From NCBI RefSeq assembly GCF_017599305.1, contig NZ_JAGFWR010000020.1, forward strand, positions 1 through 64,000: DNA of 64,000 bases, read 5' to 3'. The translations under genes were made by a program, and so were the position numbers. The notes under the pieces are model-generated. The model saw nothing but the letters and a program-made list of their open reading frames with translations, was not told the origin of the DNA and did no database searches. Source of the DNA: Micromonospora antibiotica (GTDB lineage Bacteria; Actinomycetota; Actinomycetes; Mycobacteriales; Micromonosporaceae). This document shows positions 32,581 through 40,523 of this stretch, one piece after another (the first letter of the stretch is position 1; each line of letters begins with the position of its first letter).

Positions 32581-33399
32581 ATGGAACTTCCACGACACTG
32601 GACCGTCGTCTCGTTGGACATCGTCAATTCCAGCGCGGGCGGATACCCGCGTCAGTCCGATCTGGCGACCACGGTGGAGCAGATAGTCGGCCGGATCGAG
32701 CACCGGTGCCCCTACCCGGGTCGCTGGATCCGTCGCGAGCGCGGCGACGGGGAACTCATCCTCGTTCCGGCCGACGTGCCGATCGCCTGGGTCCTCGCCG
32801 GTCTGCTGCCCCAGCTGCGACAGGAGATCCTCGACCACAACCGCAACAAGCACCCCGACCACCTGCTCCGGCTGCGGGTCGGCATCGACTGCGGAGACGT
32901 GAGCGTCGACACCGCAGGCGTGCCCCGGGGCGGCGACGCGATCGTGGACGCGGCCCGACTGCGCGACTGCGGCGCCAGCCGGGAGGCGGCGGTCGCGGTG
33001 CCGGCCGCGCCCGTGGTGGCGGTCGTCTCCGACGAGGTCTACCGCCGGGTCGTACCGGTCAACGCCCTCGGCATGGAGTCGTGGATGTTCCGGTCCGTCC
33101 GCGCGGTGGTGCCGGACAAGACGTTCCAGGCCAACGCCTGGCTCCACCTGCCGTCCCAGCCGCCGCCGGCGGTCAGCGCGGCGGTCGACGGGCCCGCGAC
33201 GGCGCAGACCCCCGACCGGTCCGCGTCCGCGCCGGCCGGCGACCCACGGGACCTGGCCCGCCTGGCCCGGCAGGCCGCCGGCCTCCACCGCAACCACGAC
33301 GCCCGCCAGCAGGGCGACAACGTGGGACAGATCGTCTACGGCGACCACGCGACCGTGACCAACCACGGTCCGATCAGCAAGGGAGGAGGATCGGCATGA
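32581..33399 (+). CDS. Class III nucleotidyl-cyclase-like protein with C-terminal signalling motif
   Basis: 272-aa cytosolic protein. The catalytic domain (about 5-190) has the first metal Asp in VVSLDIVNSS (Asp13), the second in ERGDGELIL (Asp56), the RLRVGIDCGDV strand and the GGDAIVDAARL helix with Arg126. In my alignment the transition-state Asn is Val122, and the adenine-specifying Lys position reads Arg52, so the product may be a pyrimidine nucleotide or activity may be altered. After a disordered spacer, residues 247-261 read NVGQIVYGDHATVTN, repeated in the next protein. ATGA overlap with the downstream gene. Likely the PycC-like synthase of this cluster. Confidence 0.7.
   Translation: MELPRHWTVVSLDIVNSSAGGYPRQSDLATTVEQIVGRIEHRCPYPGRWIRRERGDGELILVPADVPIAWVLAGLLPQLRQEILDHNRNKHPDHLLRLRVGIDCGDVSVDTAGVPRGGDAIVDAARLRDCGASREAAVAVPAAPVVAVVSDEVYRRVVPVNALGMESWMFRSVRAVVPDKTFQANAWLHLPSQPPPAVSAAVDGPATAQTPDRSASAPAGDPRDLARLARQAAGLHRNHDARQQGDNVGQIVYGDHATVTNHGPISKGGGSA
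33319..33363 (+). other. Shared signalling motif, copy in the cyclase C-terminus
   Basis: This codes for residues 247-261, NVGQIVYGDHATVTN. It has 11 of 15 positions identical to the copy at 33714-33758 in the next gene. Confidence 0.75.
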
Positions 33400-35711
33400 C
33401 CACCGACCCGCCCGCCAACGGCGACGAGAAGAACACCGCGGCGAGCGACGGCACGCCGGACCACCCCGTCACGGAGGAGAAGTCGTCGCCCGACCCCGGT
33501 GAGGCCGCCGCGCCGGCCCCGGCCGAACAGCCCGGTCGCTCCCCGGCGCCGGACCCGTCCGGCCCCGGGCAGGGCGACGCCCGCAACCGGATGAACCAGA
33601 TCCGCGCGTCCGGCGCGAAGCCCGTCCCCGGCGACTCCGGCGGCAAGGACGAGAGCTGGCACCACGCCGACGACCCGGTACGCGGCGGCACCGGGCCCGA
33701 CCCGGTCTTCTCCAACGTCGGGCAGACCGTCTACGGCGACCACGCCATGCTCATCAACATCCAGCTCTCCGACGGGCGTCGGATCACCCTCCTGCGGTCC
33801 CAGCGCACCCAAGCCGAACTGCTCGAGGCGGAGCACACCTCGGTGATGGTGGCCTGCTTCGACGACGCCCTCGAACGCCTCCGGGACAAGCGGGTCGTCG
33901 TCCTGCGCGGCGGCGTCGGCACCGGTCGGCGGACCACCGCCGAGCTGATGCTGCGGCACGTCGTCGGGCTCGACCGGGTGGTCGGCATCGAAGACCCCGA
34001 GGTGACCCTCACCCAACTGGCCCGGCAGGAGGGGCTGCTGCTCAAGGACCACGGCACGGTGCTGGAGCTGCCCGCCAGCGAGGCGGTGACGATCGGCACC
34101 CTGCGCGCCTTCGAGTTGCTCGCCCGCACCGACTCGGCCTACGTGGTGATCCTCGACGGACACGGCGACACCGCCGACCCGACCCTCGCCCAGCACACCG
34201 TCGACTACACCCCGCCGCCGCCGGAGAACGTGCTCCGCCGGCACCTGCGGCGGCTGCTGCTGCGGCAGCGGGGCTGCGCCGACAGCTACGCCGCGTGCGA
34301 CGGCGACTGCTGGGAGGAGTTCATCGACCGGTGCGTGACGCACGACGGGATCGCCACCGAGCTGGCCGCGCACCCCCGCCCCCGGCAGACCGTCGAACTC
34401 GCCCAGTCGCTGGCCGGCTGGAGCGGGGTCGACGAGGAGCTGGGCATCGCCCTGGGCGGACTGCGTCGCCGTCGCCGCGACGTCGTCGCCCGCCTGCTCA
34501 AGCAGGACAGCGCGGAGAAGGTCCTGGAGGACCCGCAGGCCGCCCCGCGCCGGCAGGCGTTCCAGCTCGCCTACGCGGCCCTGCACGACCTCCCGTTGGC
34601 TGACGTCTTCGACGCCAGCGAGTTGTTGCTGGGAATCCTCCAGGCGGTGGAGAGCGGTGCCGAACGGCCGCTCCGGGTGGTGTTCGACGGCGGCGTCGAG
34701 CAGATGCTGCACGCCTGGGGCGGCGAGTCCCCCCTCGCGGCGGCCGAGACCGGCGAGCAGCCCCGCCGGGCCCGGCTCGCCGATCCCCGCCTGCTCTTCG
34801 ACGTCCTCGACGTGGTGTGGCACGACTTCGACGGCGTCCGGTTGCCGCTGCTCGTCTGGTTGGAGGAGCTGGTCTTCACCCGCCGCGACGAGGTCCGGCG
34901 GCGGGCCGCACAGATCACCGGCTGGCTCGCCACGTACGACTTCGACGAGGTCTGCAACGGGATGCTCCGGCAGTGGGCGGCCGACGAACGGGGCACCGGC
35001 CGGCAGGCCGCCGCCTGGGCGCTGCACGTCGCGGCGTACGACGACCGGCTCGTCGCCCGCATCCAGGGTCGGGTGCTCAGTTGGGTACGCAGCGCCAACC
35101 CGGCGCTGCACGACACCGCCGCCCGCGTCTACAGCACCCGCATCGGCCGCCTCGCCCCCGCCGACACCCTGCGGGAGCTGCGTACCCTGGCCAGCCGGGA
35201 CGACCTCAACGGCAGCGCCTCGGTGGCGCGGGCGCTGATGGACCTCTACCCCGTCGCCCCCGAGGAGACCTGGCGCACGCTGGTCGCCTGGAACGACGAG
35301 GACCTGCACCGGCTGCGGGTGCACGCCGCCCGGGGCATGACCCTGCTGGGACGGCTCGCCGGTCCGGCCCCCCACGAGGGGTGGCCGCTGCTGCTCACCG
35401 CCGTCGAGGGCTTCACCCCGGAGCCGGCTGAGCTGGCCGCGCTCTGGCGGGGTGCGCTCGGCGACCCGACCACCGCCCCCCGGTCCTGGAAGACGCTGCA
35501 CATGTGGCTGCAACTGGGCGACGAGGACCCGGTGCTGGCCGACCTGCTGGTCGCCCTGTTCTCCGCGGTGTTCGTCGGCCGGCTGGTCGGCCGCAGCCGC
35601 TTCTATCTGCGCGACTGGTCCCGGCAGTCGGCCACCGCCCGCCGCCTGCTCGCCCCGCCCGGCGCCGCCGCCGTCGGCGGGGCCACCACCGATCCGTCAC
35701 AGCCCACCTGA
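33396..35711 (+). CDS. Large helical-repeat protein with degenerate P-loop and shared motif
   Basis: 771-aa protein of no named family I recognise. Residues 1-105 are charged and disordered. Residues 107-121 are NVGQTVYGDHAMLIN, the motif also ending the cyclase. A STAND/AAA-like core follows: RVVVLRGGVGTGRRTTAEL (171-182), a Walker A in which the Lys is Arg, and YVVILDGHGD as Walker B. From about 430 on there are HEAT-like helical repeats (RRRAAQITGWLATYDFDEV, RQAAAWALHVAAYDD, LHDTAARVYSTRIGRL). A hydrophobic segment near 715-735 could touch a membrane. Coupled to the cyclase by ATGA. Reads as an NLR-like sensor or scaffold. Confidence 0.65.
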   Translation: MTTDPPANGDEKNTAASDGTPDHPVTEEKSSPDPGEAAAPAPAEQPGRSPAPDPSGPGQGDARNRMNQIRASGAKPVPGDSGGKDESWHHADDPVRGGTGPDPVFSNVGQTVYGDHAMLINIQLSDGRRITLLRSQRTQAELLEAEHTSVMVACFDDALERLRDKRVVVLRGGVGTGRRTTAELMLRHVVGLDRVVGIEDPEVTLTQLARQEGLLLKDHGTVLELPASEAVTIGTLRAFELLARTDSAYVVILDGHGDTADPTLAQHTVDYTPPPPENVLRRHLRRLLLRQRGCADSYAACDGDCWEEFIDRCVTHDGIATELAAHPRPRQTVELAQSLAGWSGVDEELGIALGGLRRRRRDVVARLLKQDSAEKVLEDPQAAPRRQAFQLAYAALHDLPLADVFDASELLLGILQAVESGAERPLRVVFDGGVEQMLHAWGGESPLAAAETGEQPRRARLADPRLLFDVLDVVWHDFDGVRLPLLVWLEELVFTRRDEVRRRAAQITGWLATYDFDEVCNGMLRQWAADERGTGRQAAAWALHVAAYDDRLVARIQGRVLSWVRSANPALHDTAARVYSTRIGRLAPADTLRELRTLASRDDLNGSASVARALMDLYPVAPEETWRTLVAWNDEDLHRLRVHAARGMTLLGRLAGPAPHEGWPLLLTAVEGFTPEPAELAALWRGALGDPTTAPRSWKTLHMWLQLGDEDPVLADLLVALFSAVFVGRLVGRSRFYLRDWSRQSATARRLLAPPGAAAVGGATTDPSQPT
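33714..33758 (+). other. Shared signalling motif, copy before the P-loop domain
   Basis: This codes for residues 107-121, NVGQTVYGDHAMLIN, matching the end of the cyclase-like protein. Confidence 0.75.
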
Positions 35712-35722
35712 GGAGGCAACCC

Positions 35723-36547
35723 GTGAGCATTCCGACATCCGGCCGTACCGTCGCCCGGCGCAGTCTGTGGCGTCGGCTGGTCGACTGGTTCCGTGGCACC
35801 CCACGGGGGCAGGTCACCAGGGACGAGGAGATCACCTACCAACCGACCGACGACAGCACCCTGCTGACCGCGCTCTGCCAGGGTGACGTCTACGAGTTCC
35901 AGGTACACACCACCCTGGTCTGGTCCGCCTTCCTGCCCTACCACGACCTCGTCGCCGAGGCGGGTGAGTTCACCGCCAGCGCCCGGGACACCGTCCGCGA
36001 GCGGATCTGGGAGGTGGCGCGGAACTTTTCGCCCTACCAGTCGGTGGAGGCGGAGCAGGCGATCCAGGAGGCGCTCAACCCGCAGTGGTGCTACCGGGGC
36101 GCCGCCGGCATGGTGCGGTGCCGGGCCAAGGTGCGGGTGCTGCCCGACCCCCGGGTCCGTGACCACCTGCTGCCGTTCGAGCAGCGCAAACTCGACGTCG
36201 AGGCGAACACCACGCTGGCCCTGCTGCGCGCCGACCGGTTCGAGCAGGTGGCGCGACGCTGGCAGCAGCTGTTCGACACCCTCGGCCACGACGCGATGGT
36301 GGCGTACGCCGCGCAGCTCGCCGATCCGACCGTCTCGGCCGTGGTCACCAGCCTGGTCAACCACCGGCGGGCGAGTGCGGTGCAGCTGGTCGACGTGCTG
36401 CGTCAGGCCAGCAAGGACCACGAGAACGTCGGCCTCTACGAGTTCGCCAGCGCCTACGACGCGGCCCTGCAGACGCTGCGCCGGCAGATGCACCTCGACG
36501 AGGGCGGCTTCCCGATCGCAGCGGTCGAATCCGGGGCCGAGTCATGA
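35723..36547 (+). CDS. Unknown protein of the cyclic-nucleotide cluster (SPFH-like layout)
   Basis: 274-aa protein without a family I can name. The first 35 residues are basic and amphipathic (ARRSLWRRLVDWFRG). Strand-helix segments follow (DVYEFQVHTTLVWSAFL, GAAGMVRCRAKVRVLPD, LPFEQRKLDVEANTTLALLRADRFEQVARRW), then a long helical C-terminus. The alternation of beta strands and a long charged helix is like SPFH/band-7 scaffolds, but without a transmembrane anchor. GTG start with AGGAGG upstream. Its stop overlaps the lipoprotein start (ATGA). Confidence 0.6.
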   Translation: MSIPTSGRTVARRSLWRRLVDWFRGTPRGQVTRDEEITYQPTDDSTLLTALCQGDVYEFQVHTTLVWSAFLPYHDLVAEAGEFTASARDTVRERIWEVARNFSPYQSVEAEQAIQEALNPQWCYRGAAGMVRCRAKVRVLPDPRVRDHLLPFEQRKLDVEANTTLALLRADRFEQVARRWQQLFDTLGHDAMVAYAAQLADPTVSAVVTSLVNHRRASAVQLVDVLRQASKDHENVGLYEFASAYDAALQTLRRQMHLDEGGFPIAAVESGAES

Positions 36548-37938
36548 GGCCCGACCCCACCGACGGCCCCGACCGCGTCCACGGCCCCGACCGCATCGAC
36601 GGGCCGGGCGTGCTCGACGGGCCGGGCATGCTCGACGGGTCCGGCCCGGTCGGGAAGGCCGGCCGGGGCAGCGGGCACAGCAGGGGCACGGCGCTCGGCC
36701 GGGTCACGCTGGCGGCGGTCACCGTCGCGGCGCTCAGCCTCGGTGCCGGATGCGGCGGCGAGGAAGAGCCACCGGACCCGTGCGTGACCCCCGCCGGGTC
36801 TGCGGCCCCGACCGGGGTGGGCCGCACGGCCGTGCTGCTGGACGTCTCGGCGTCCACCCGGGGGGCCGGGTCGGCACCGGACTGGGCGGCGGAGGTGGAC
36901 GCCCAGGTGGCTGCCGCCGTCGACCGTGGGGACGTGGTCTCCATCGGCGCCTTCGACGGCTCAGCGTCCACCGTCGCCTGGGCGATCCGCGACCGGGCGA
37001 CCGCACCCACCAGCACCCGACCCAACAACCAGCGGCTGGAACGCGAAGCGACGAAGTCCTGCCTGCGCAGGTCGGTCACCCAGGCGGCGCGGATGCCGGC
37101 CCGTACCGACGGCACCGACGTGTTGGGCGCGTTGGGTGTCGCCAGTGGACAGACCGCTCCCGCCGGCGAGGCCCGCCGGACGGTGGTGATCGCCACGGAC
37201 GGGTTGGGCACCGTCGGCTGCACCGACCTCAGCCGGGCCCCGGCCGGTGGGGCGGCAATGATCGAAGCCGCCGTCCGGGACTGTCCGGCGCGCGCCGGAT
37301 GGCCCACCGAGCTGGCCGGAAACCACCTGGTGATGCTCGGGGTGGGGCATCCCGCCGAGGGCCAGCCGATTCCGGAGACCGGGCAGCTGGCCTGGCTGCG
37401 GCAGTACTGGCGACGGCTCTGCGCGGCGGCGCAGGCAGCCTCCTGCGAGGTCTCCACCGCCCCGGTGCCCGTGCGGTCCGGGGGAACGGGGGGCGGGGCC
37501 GGCCAGCCGCCCACCGACCCACCGGTCAGTTTCCGTCCCGAGGGGGGACCGCCGCTGCCGGAGCCGGACGGCACCGTCTGGCCGGTGCCGTCGGCCACGT
37601 TGTTCGCCACCGACTCCGACGAGGTGGGGCCGGCCGGGATCGCCCGGCTCGGGCAGATCAGGAAGGAGATCGGCGAGGACCGGGTCACCCGGGTCGAGGT
37701 CGTCGGCTACACCGACTCCCGGGGCAGCGACCGCCACAACCAGGACCTGTCCGAACGCCGGGCCGCAGCGGTCGGGGCGGTCCTGCACGGCCTGGGGCTG
37801 CCCACGCCGGTCACCAGGGGCGCCGGGGAGACCGGCCGGATCTGCCTGACCGAGCAGCGGCCGGGCGGCGCCTGGGACGAGGAATGCCTGCAGCGCAACC
37901 GAAGGGTCGAAATCGTGATCAGCACAGAGAGCGGATGA
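36544..37938 (+). CDS. Lipoprotein with von Willebrand A and OmpA-like domains
   Basis: 464-aa protein. The N-terminus has repeated GPD/DGPG units (about 6-33), then a hydrophobic stretch with lipobox-like LSLGAGCGG (Cys near 75). The vWA domain (about 90-290) shows a MIDAS-like VLLDVSASTRG. The C-terminal OmpA domain (about 350-460) has VEVVGYTDSRGSDRHNQDLSERRAAAVGAVL and NRRVEIVI, which bind peptidoglycan in relatives. It links the cytosolic cluster to the cell wall. The long N-terminus before the lipobox is unusual, and a later start cannot be excluded. Confidence 0.82.
   Translation: MRPDPTDGPDRVHGPDRIDGPGVLDGPGMLDGSGPVGKAGRGSGHSRGTALGRVTLAAVTVAALSLGAGCGGEEEPPDPCVTPAGSAAPTGVGRTAVLLDVSASTRGAGSAPDWAAEVDAQVAAAVDRGDVVSIGAFDGSASTVAWAIRDRATAPTSTRPNNQRLEREATKSCLRRSVTQAARMPARTDGTDVLGALGVASGQTAPAGEARRTVVIATDGLGTVGCTDLSRAPAGGAAMIEAAVRDCPARAGWPTELAGNHLVMLGVGHPAEGQPIPETGQLAWLRQYWRRLCAAAQAASCEVSTAPVPVRSGGTGGGAGQPPTDPPVSFRPEGGPPLPEPDGTVWPVPSATLFATDSDEVGPAGIARLGQIRKEIGEDRVTRVEVVGYTDSRGSDRHNQDLSERRAAAVGAVLHGLGLPTPVTRGAGETGRICLTEQRPGGAWDEECLQRNRRVEIVISTESG
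36559..36651. repeat. Tandem repeats coding Asp-Gly-Pro units
   Basis: Degenerate GACGGGCCGGGC/GACCGCGTC-type units encode DGPDRVHGPDRIDGPGVLDG at the N-terminus of the vWA-OmpA lipoprotein. Confidence 0.7.
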
Positions 37939-37941
37939 GCG

Positions 37942-39306
37942 ATGACCGACAATCTCGTACGCCACCACGACAGCGGCAACGGCCGCCGCTACCCCTCAGT
38001 GCAGTGCCCCCCGCTGCTGACCCTCGGCGCGACCCGGTTCGCCGAGCCGGTCGCCACGCCGGAGCCGTACCGGCCGGACCAGTTGTCACACACCGAGTCG
38101 GCCCGCCTGGTCCAGGCCAAGGCCGACGCGGAGGAGGCGCTGACGGCGTACCACCAGCGGTTGAAGACGGCGGGCGACCGGATGGTCGACGCCTGGCACC
38201 GGGCGAAGCTGGGGTTGCACCGGCTGGAGGTGCTGCTCGCCGAGCGGGAACTCGGCGCGGCGGCACGCCAGGAACGACTGGTGGAGTCGGACCACGCCGC
38301 CGACGGCGTCGAGGACCGGCGGTACCGTCCGGGCTGGCAGCATCCGGCGTTCGTGTGGACGGTGATCCTGCTCAGCGCCGTCTACGACACGGTCTTCCTC
38401 GCCGAGTCGTTCCGCGACGCCCTCGACAGCGGCGGGTCCGTCGAATACTGGGTGGCGTTCCTGCCGGGGGCCGGGATCTTCATGGCGCTCACCCTCGCCG
38501 GCTACTGGCTGGGGGTGCCGCTGTTCCGGCACCGGGCCAGGGCCGAACGGCGGCGCTGGCGGGGACAGCTGGGCTGGCGCATCCTGCTCCGCCGGGTCTT
38601 CGTGATGTGGCGCCCGGAGGACGAGGAGCGGCAGCCGGGCGAGCTGCCCTGGCCGAGCTGGGTGCTGCCGGTGGGCTTCGCCACGCTGGTGGTCGGGGTG
38701 CTGGCGTTGTGGGCGAAGCTGCGTGGCAGCCACCTGGACCCGCACCAATCCGACCTCAAGTGGCCGCTGGTCGGTCTGCTGGTGCTGCTCAGCGTGTCGG
38801 CCATCGCGTTCAAGGCCGGCGCGCACAACCCCGCCGCCGACCGGGCGAAGCGGGTGGGCCTGCGCCGACGGGCCGTCACGCGACGCTACGACCGGCTCAA
38901 GGCCAGATCGGAGAAGCAGCTGGCCGAGCACGAGAAGGCCTGGCAGGAGCTGCACCTGGCGGTGGAGGACGCGGTGACCGGCGTCTGGCGGCACGTGACC
39001 GACGCCTGGACCGAGATCGCCGAAGGGCGGGCCCGGCACGGACTCACCGGTATGGTCGCCCCCGGCTTCGTCACCTCCGCGGACACCGACGCGTCGACCC
39101 GCGCCCTGTTCGCGGGGCTGGCCGGCCCGTCGCTGCGGCTGGAGACGCTGCGGGTGACGCAGGACCTGCTCGACCGGCACCGGCCCGAAATGCTCAGCGC
39201 GGAGCAGACGGCCCTGACCGAGCAGCTCAACGCGCAGCTCGACGCCGCCACCGTCGATCCCTGGCCGGACCCGACTGATGGGGGTCCGGCCACCGGTCAG
39301 CACTGA
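37942..39306 (+). CDS. Multi-pass membrane protein with coiled-coil arms
   Basis: 454-aa protein without a known family. A helical cytosolic region (about 48-105; ESARLVQAKADAEEALTAYHQRL) precedes two helices at about 130-150 and 170-192. A loop with RRVFVMWRPEDEERQPGELPWP, two more helices (about 235-252 and 270-290) and a second long helical arm (300-440) follow. It starts 3 bases after the lipoprotein stop, as the last gene of the cluster, and is closed by a strong hairpin. It could be the membrane platform for the vWA-OmpA lipoprotein. Confidence 0.7.
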   Translation: MTDNLVRHHDSGNGRRYPSVQCPPLLTLGATRFAEPVATPEPYRPDQLSHTESARLVQAKADAEEALTAYHQRLKTAGDRMVDAWHRAKLGLHRLEVLLAERELGAAARQERLVESDHAADGVEDRRYRPGWQHPAFVWTVILLSAVYDTVFLAESFRDALDSGGSVEYWVAFLPGAGIFMALTLAGYWLGVPLFRHRARAERRRWRGQLGWRILLRRVFVMWRPEDEERQPGELPWPSWVLPVGFATLVVGVLALWAKLRGSHLDPHQSDLKWPLVGLLVLLSVSAIAFKAGAHNPAADRAKRVGLRRRAVTRRYDRLKARSEKQLAEHEKAWQELHLAVEDAVTGVWRHVTDAWTEIAEGRARHGLTGMVAPGFVTSADTDASTRALFAGLAGPSLRLETLRVTQDLLDRHRPEMLSAEQTALTEQLNAQLDAATVDPWPDPTDGGPATGQH

Positions 39307-39314
39307 CGGTGACT

Positions 39315-39352
39315 CCCGGTGCCGGCGGGGGGTGCGCCCCGCCGGCACCGGG
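39315..39352. terminator. Strong bidirectional terminator
   Basis: A perfect 16-bp stem (39315-39330 with 39337-39352) with a 6-base loop closes the eight-gene plus-strand cluster and faces the convergent protease gene. Confidence 0.92.
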
Positions 39353-39494
39353 GCGGGTACAGGTCCGTCAGGTCGTGGGCGGCGGGCCGACCCGGCCGCA
39401 CCGCCCACCGCCCCCGGCCCCCGCACGCCGCGCTCCTGGTGCGGGATCCGGATCACTGCCGGGAGCGGTCCCGCCGGCCGGCCACCGCACCGGA

Positions 39495-40499
39495 TCAGCT
39501 GTGTTGCGCCTGCTGGAACAGGGGCCGGGTGATCGGCGTGCTGAACTGCGGCCCCACCAGGTAACGCTTCCCCGGGATGTAGCCGTGGGAGTTGTCGCCG
39601 ACGACGGTGCCGAGCCCGGTGTGCCGGTCGAAGTTCGCGAAGCGTGGGCCACCGCTGGAGCCGCCGCCCATCACGCACGCGGTGCCCCACTGGCCGGGCG
39701 GCTCCGGCCACTCCTCGGTGGACTGTTGCTCGACCGCCGGGCCGGCGCAGTAGGCGAGGCGTTCACCGGTGTACTCGGGCAACCCCTCGCGGGCCTCGTC
39801 GGAGCTGGCCCGGGGGTAGCCGAACTGGTGCACCACCCGCGCGCCGGGCACGTCGTAGCCGATCCGCTGGGCGGTGCCGACCGCGTCCTGCACCCGGCGT
39901 CCGTCGCTGTTCGGGTGGAGCACCACGAACGCCTGGTCGTACGAGTCGTAGAGGCTCTCGATCTGGTCGTTGAGCAGCCACGTCGGGGAGACCACCGACA
40001 GCCGGGCGACGAACCTGCCGTACGGTGCCCGGCCGTCCCGGTAGCCGGGGACGAACAGCACGTTGGCCGACCACTGGTTGTCCTCACCGAGGAGGTCGGT
40101 GTTGTTGACGCAGTGCGCGGCGGTCACCACGGTGCTGCGGTTGGCGCTGTCCAGCACGGTCGCCGTGCAGCTGGTGTCCTCGCCGTGGTCGGTGAAGAAG
40201 AGCCTGCCCACGGTGCGTGACAAGGCGTCCGCCCGCTTCCAGGGTGCGCCGTCGGGCTTCGCCACGGGCGGCACCTGCGCCGACGGGGTCTTCAGATCCG
40301 CGATCCGCTGCGGCGTCCAGTACGCCAGCACCGCCTGCCGCTCGGCTGCGGTGACGGCCACGGCGTGGGTGGCGACGGGGCCGGGCGTGGCGGTGGCGGG
40401 CTGCTGAGCGAGCCCGGTCAGAGTCGTCGTCACGAGCGCGGTGACCGCTCCCGCGACGCCGACGCGACGACGCAGACCGGGGGTTGGCTTCAATGTCAT
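39495..40499 (-). CDS. Secreted trypsin-like serine protease
   Basis: 334-aa exported protease. The signal peptide covers about 1-38 (GAVTALVTTTLTGLAQQPATA). The catalytic triad is visible as VVTAAHC (His129), LYDSYDQAFVVLHP (Asp near 190) and CVMGGGSSGGP (Ser near 290). Disulfide-type Cys pairs surround these. The start lies 7 bases after a TACGTT box, so the mRNA is probably leaderless. Divergent from nothing. The reductase upstream runs the same way but has its own end. Confidence 0.9.
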   Translation of the reverse strand: MTLKPTPGLRRRVGVAGAVTALVTTTLTGLAQQPATATPGPVATHAVAVTAAERQAVLAYWTPQRIADLKTPSAQVPPVAKPDGAPWKRADALSRTVGRLFFTDHGEDTSCTATVLDSANRSTVVTAAHCVNNTDLLGEDNQWSANVLFVPGYRDGRAPYGRFVARLSVVSPTWLLNDQIESLYDSYDQAFVVLHPNSDGRRVQDAVGTAQRIGYDVPGARVVHQFGYPRASSDEAREGLPEYTGERLAYCAGPAVEQQSTEEWPEPPGQWGTACVMGGGSSGGPRFANFDRHTGLGTVVGDNSHGYIPGKRYLVGPQFSTPITRPLFQQAQHS

Positions 40500-40506
40500 G
40501 ACGGGG

Positions 40507-40512
40507 AACGTA
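40507..40512 (-). promoter_or_regulatory. -10 box of a probable leaderless promoter
   Basis: On the minus strand TACGTT lies 7 bases before the protease ATG (40499). Confidence 0.5.
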
Positions 40513-40523
40513 GGACCGGAATG

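Noticed and set aside
33336..35513. 725-codon open frame on the minus strand inside the P-loop protein gene
   Set aside because: It is antisense to a gene with clear motifs; its composition (many Val, Gly, Gln, Arg with no domain) is the typical mirror of high-GC coding sequence.
35883..39278. 1131-codon plus-strand frame across three genes
   Set aside because: It runs out of frame through the unknown protein, the lipoprotein and the membrane-protein genes, all of which have better evidence; its sequence is Arg/Pro/Gly-rich with no domain.
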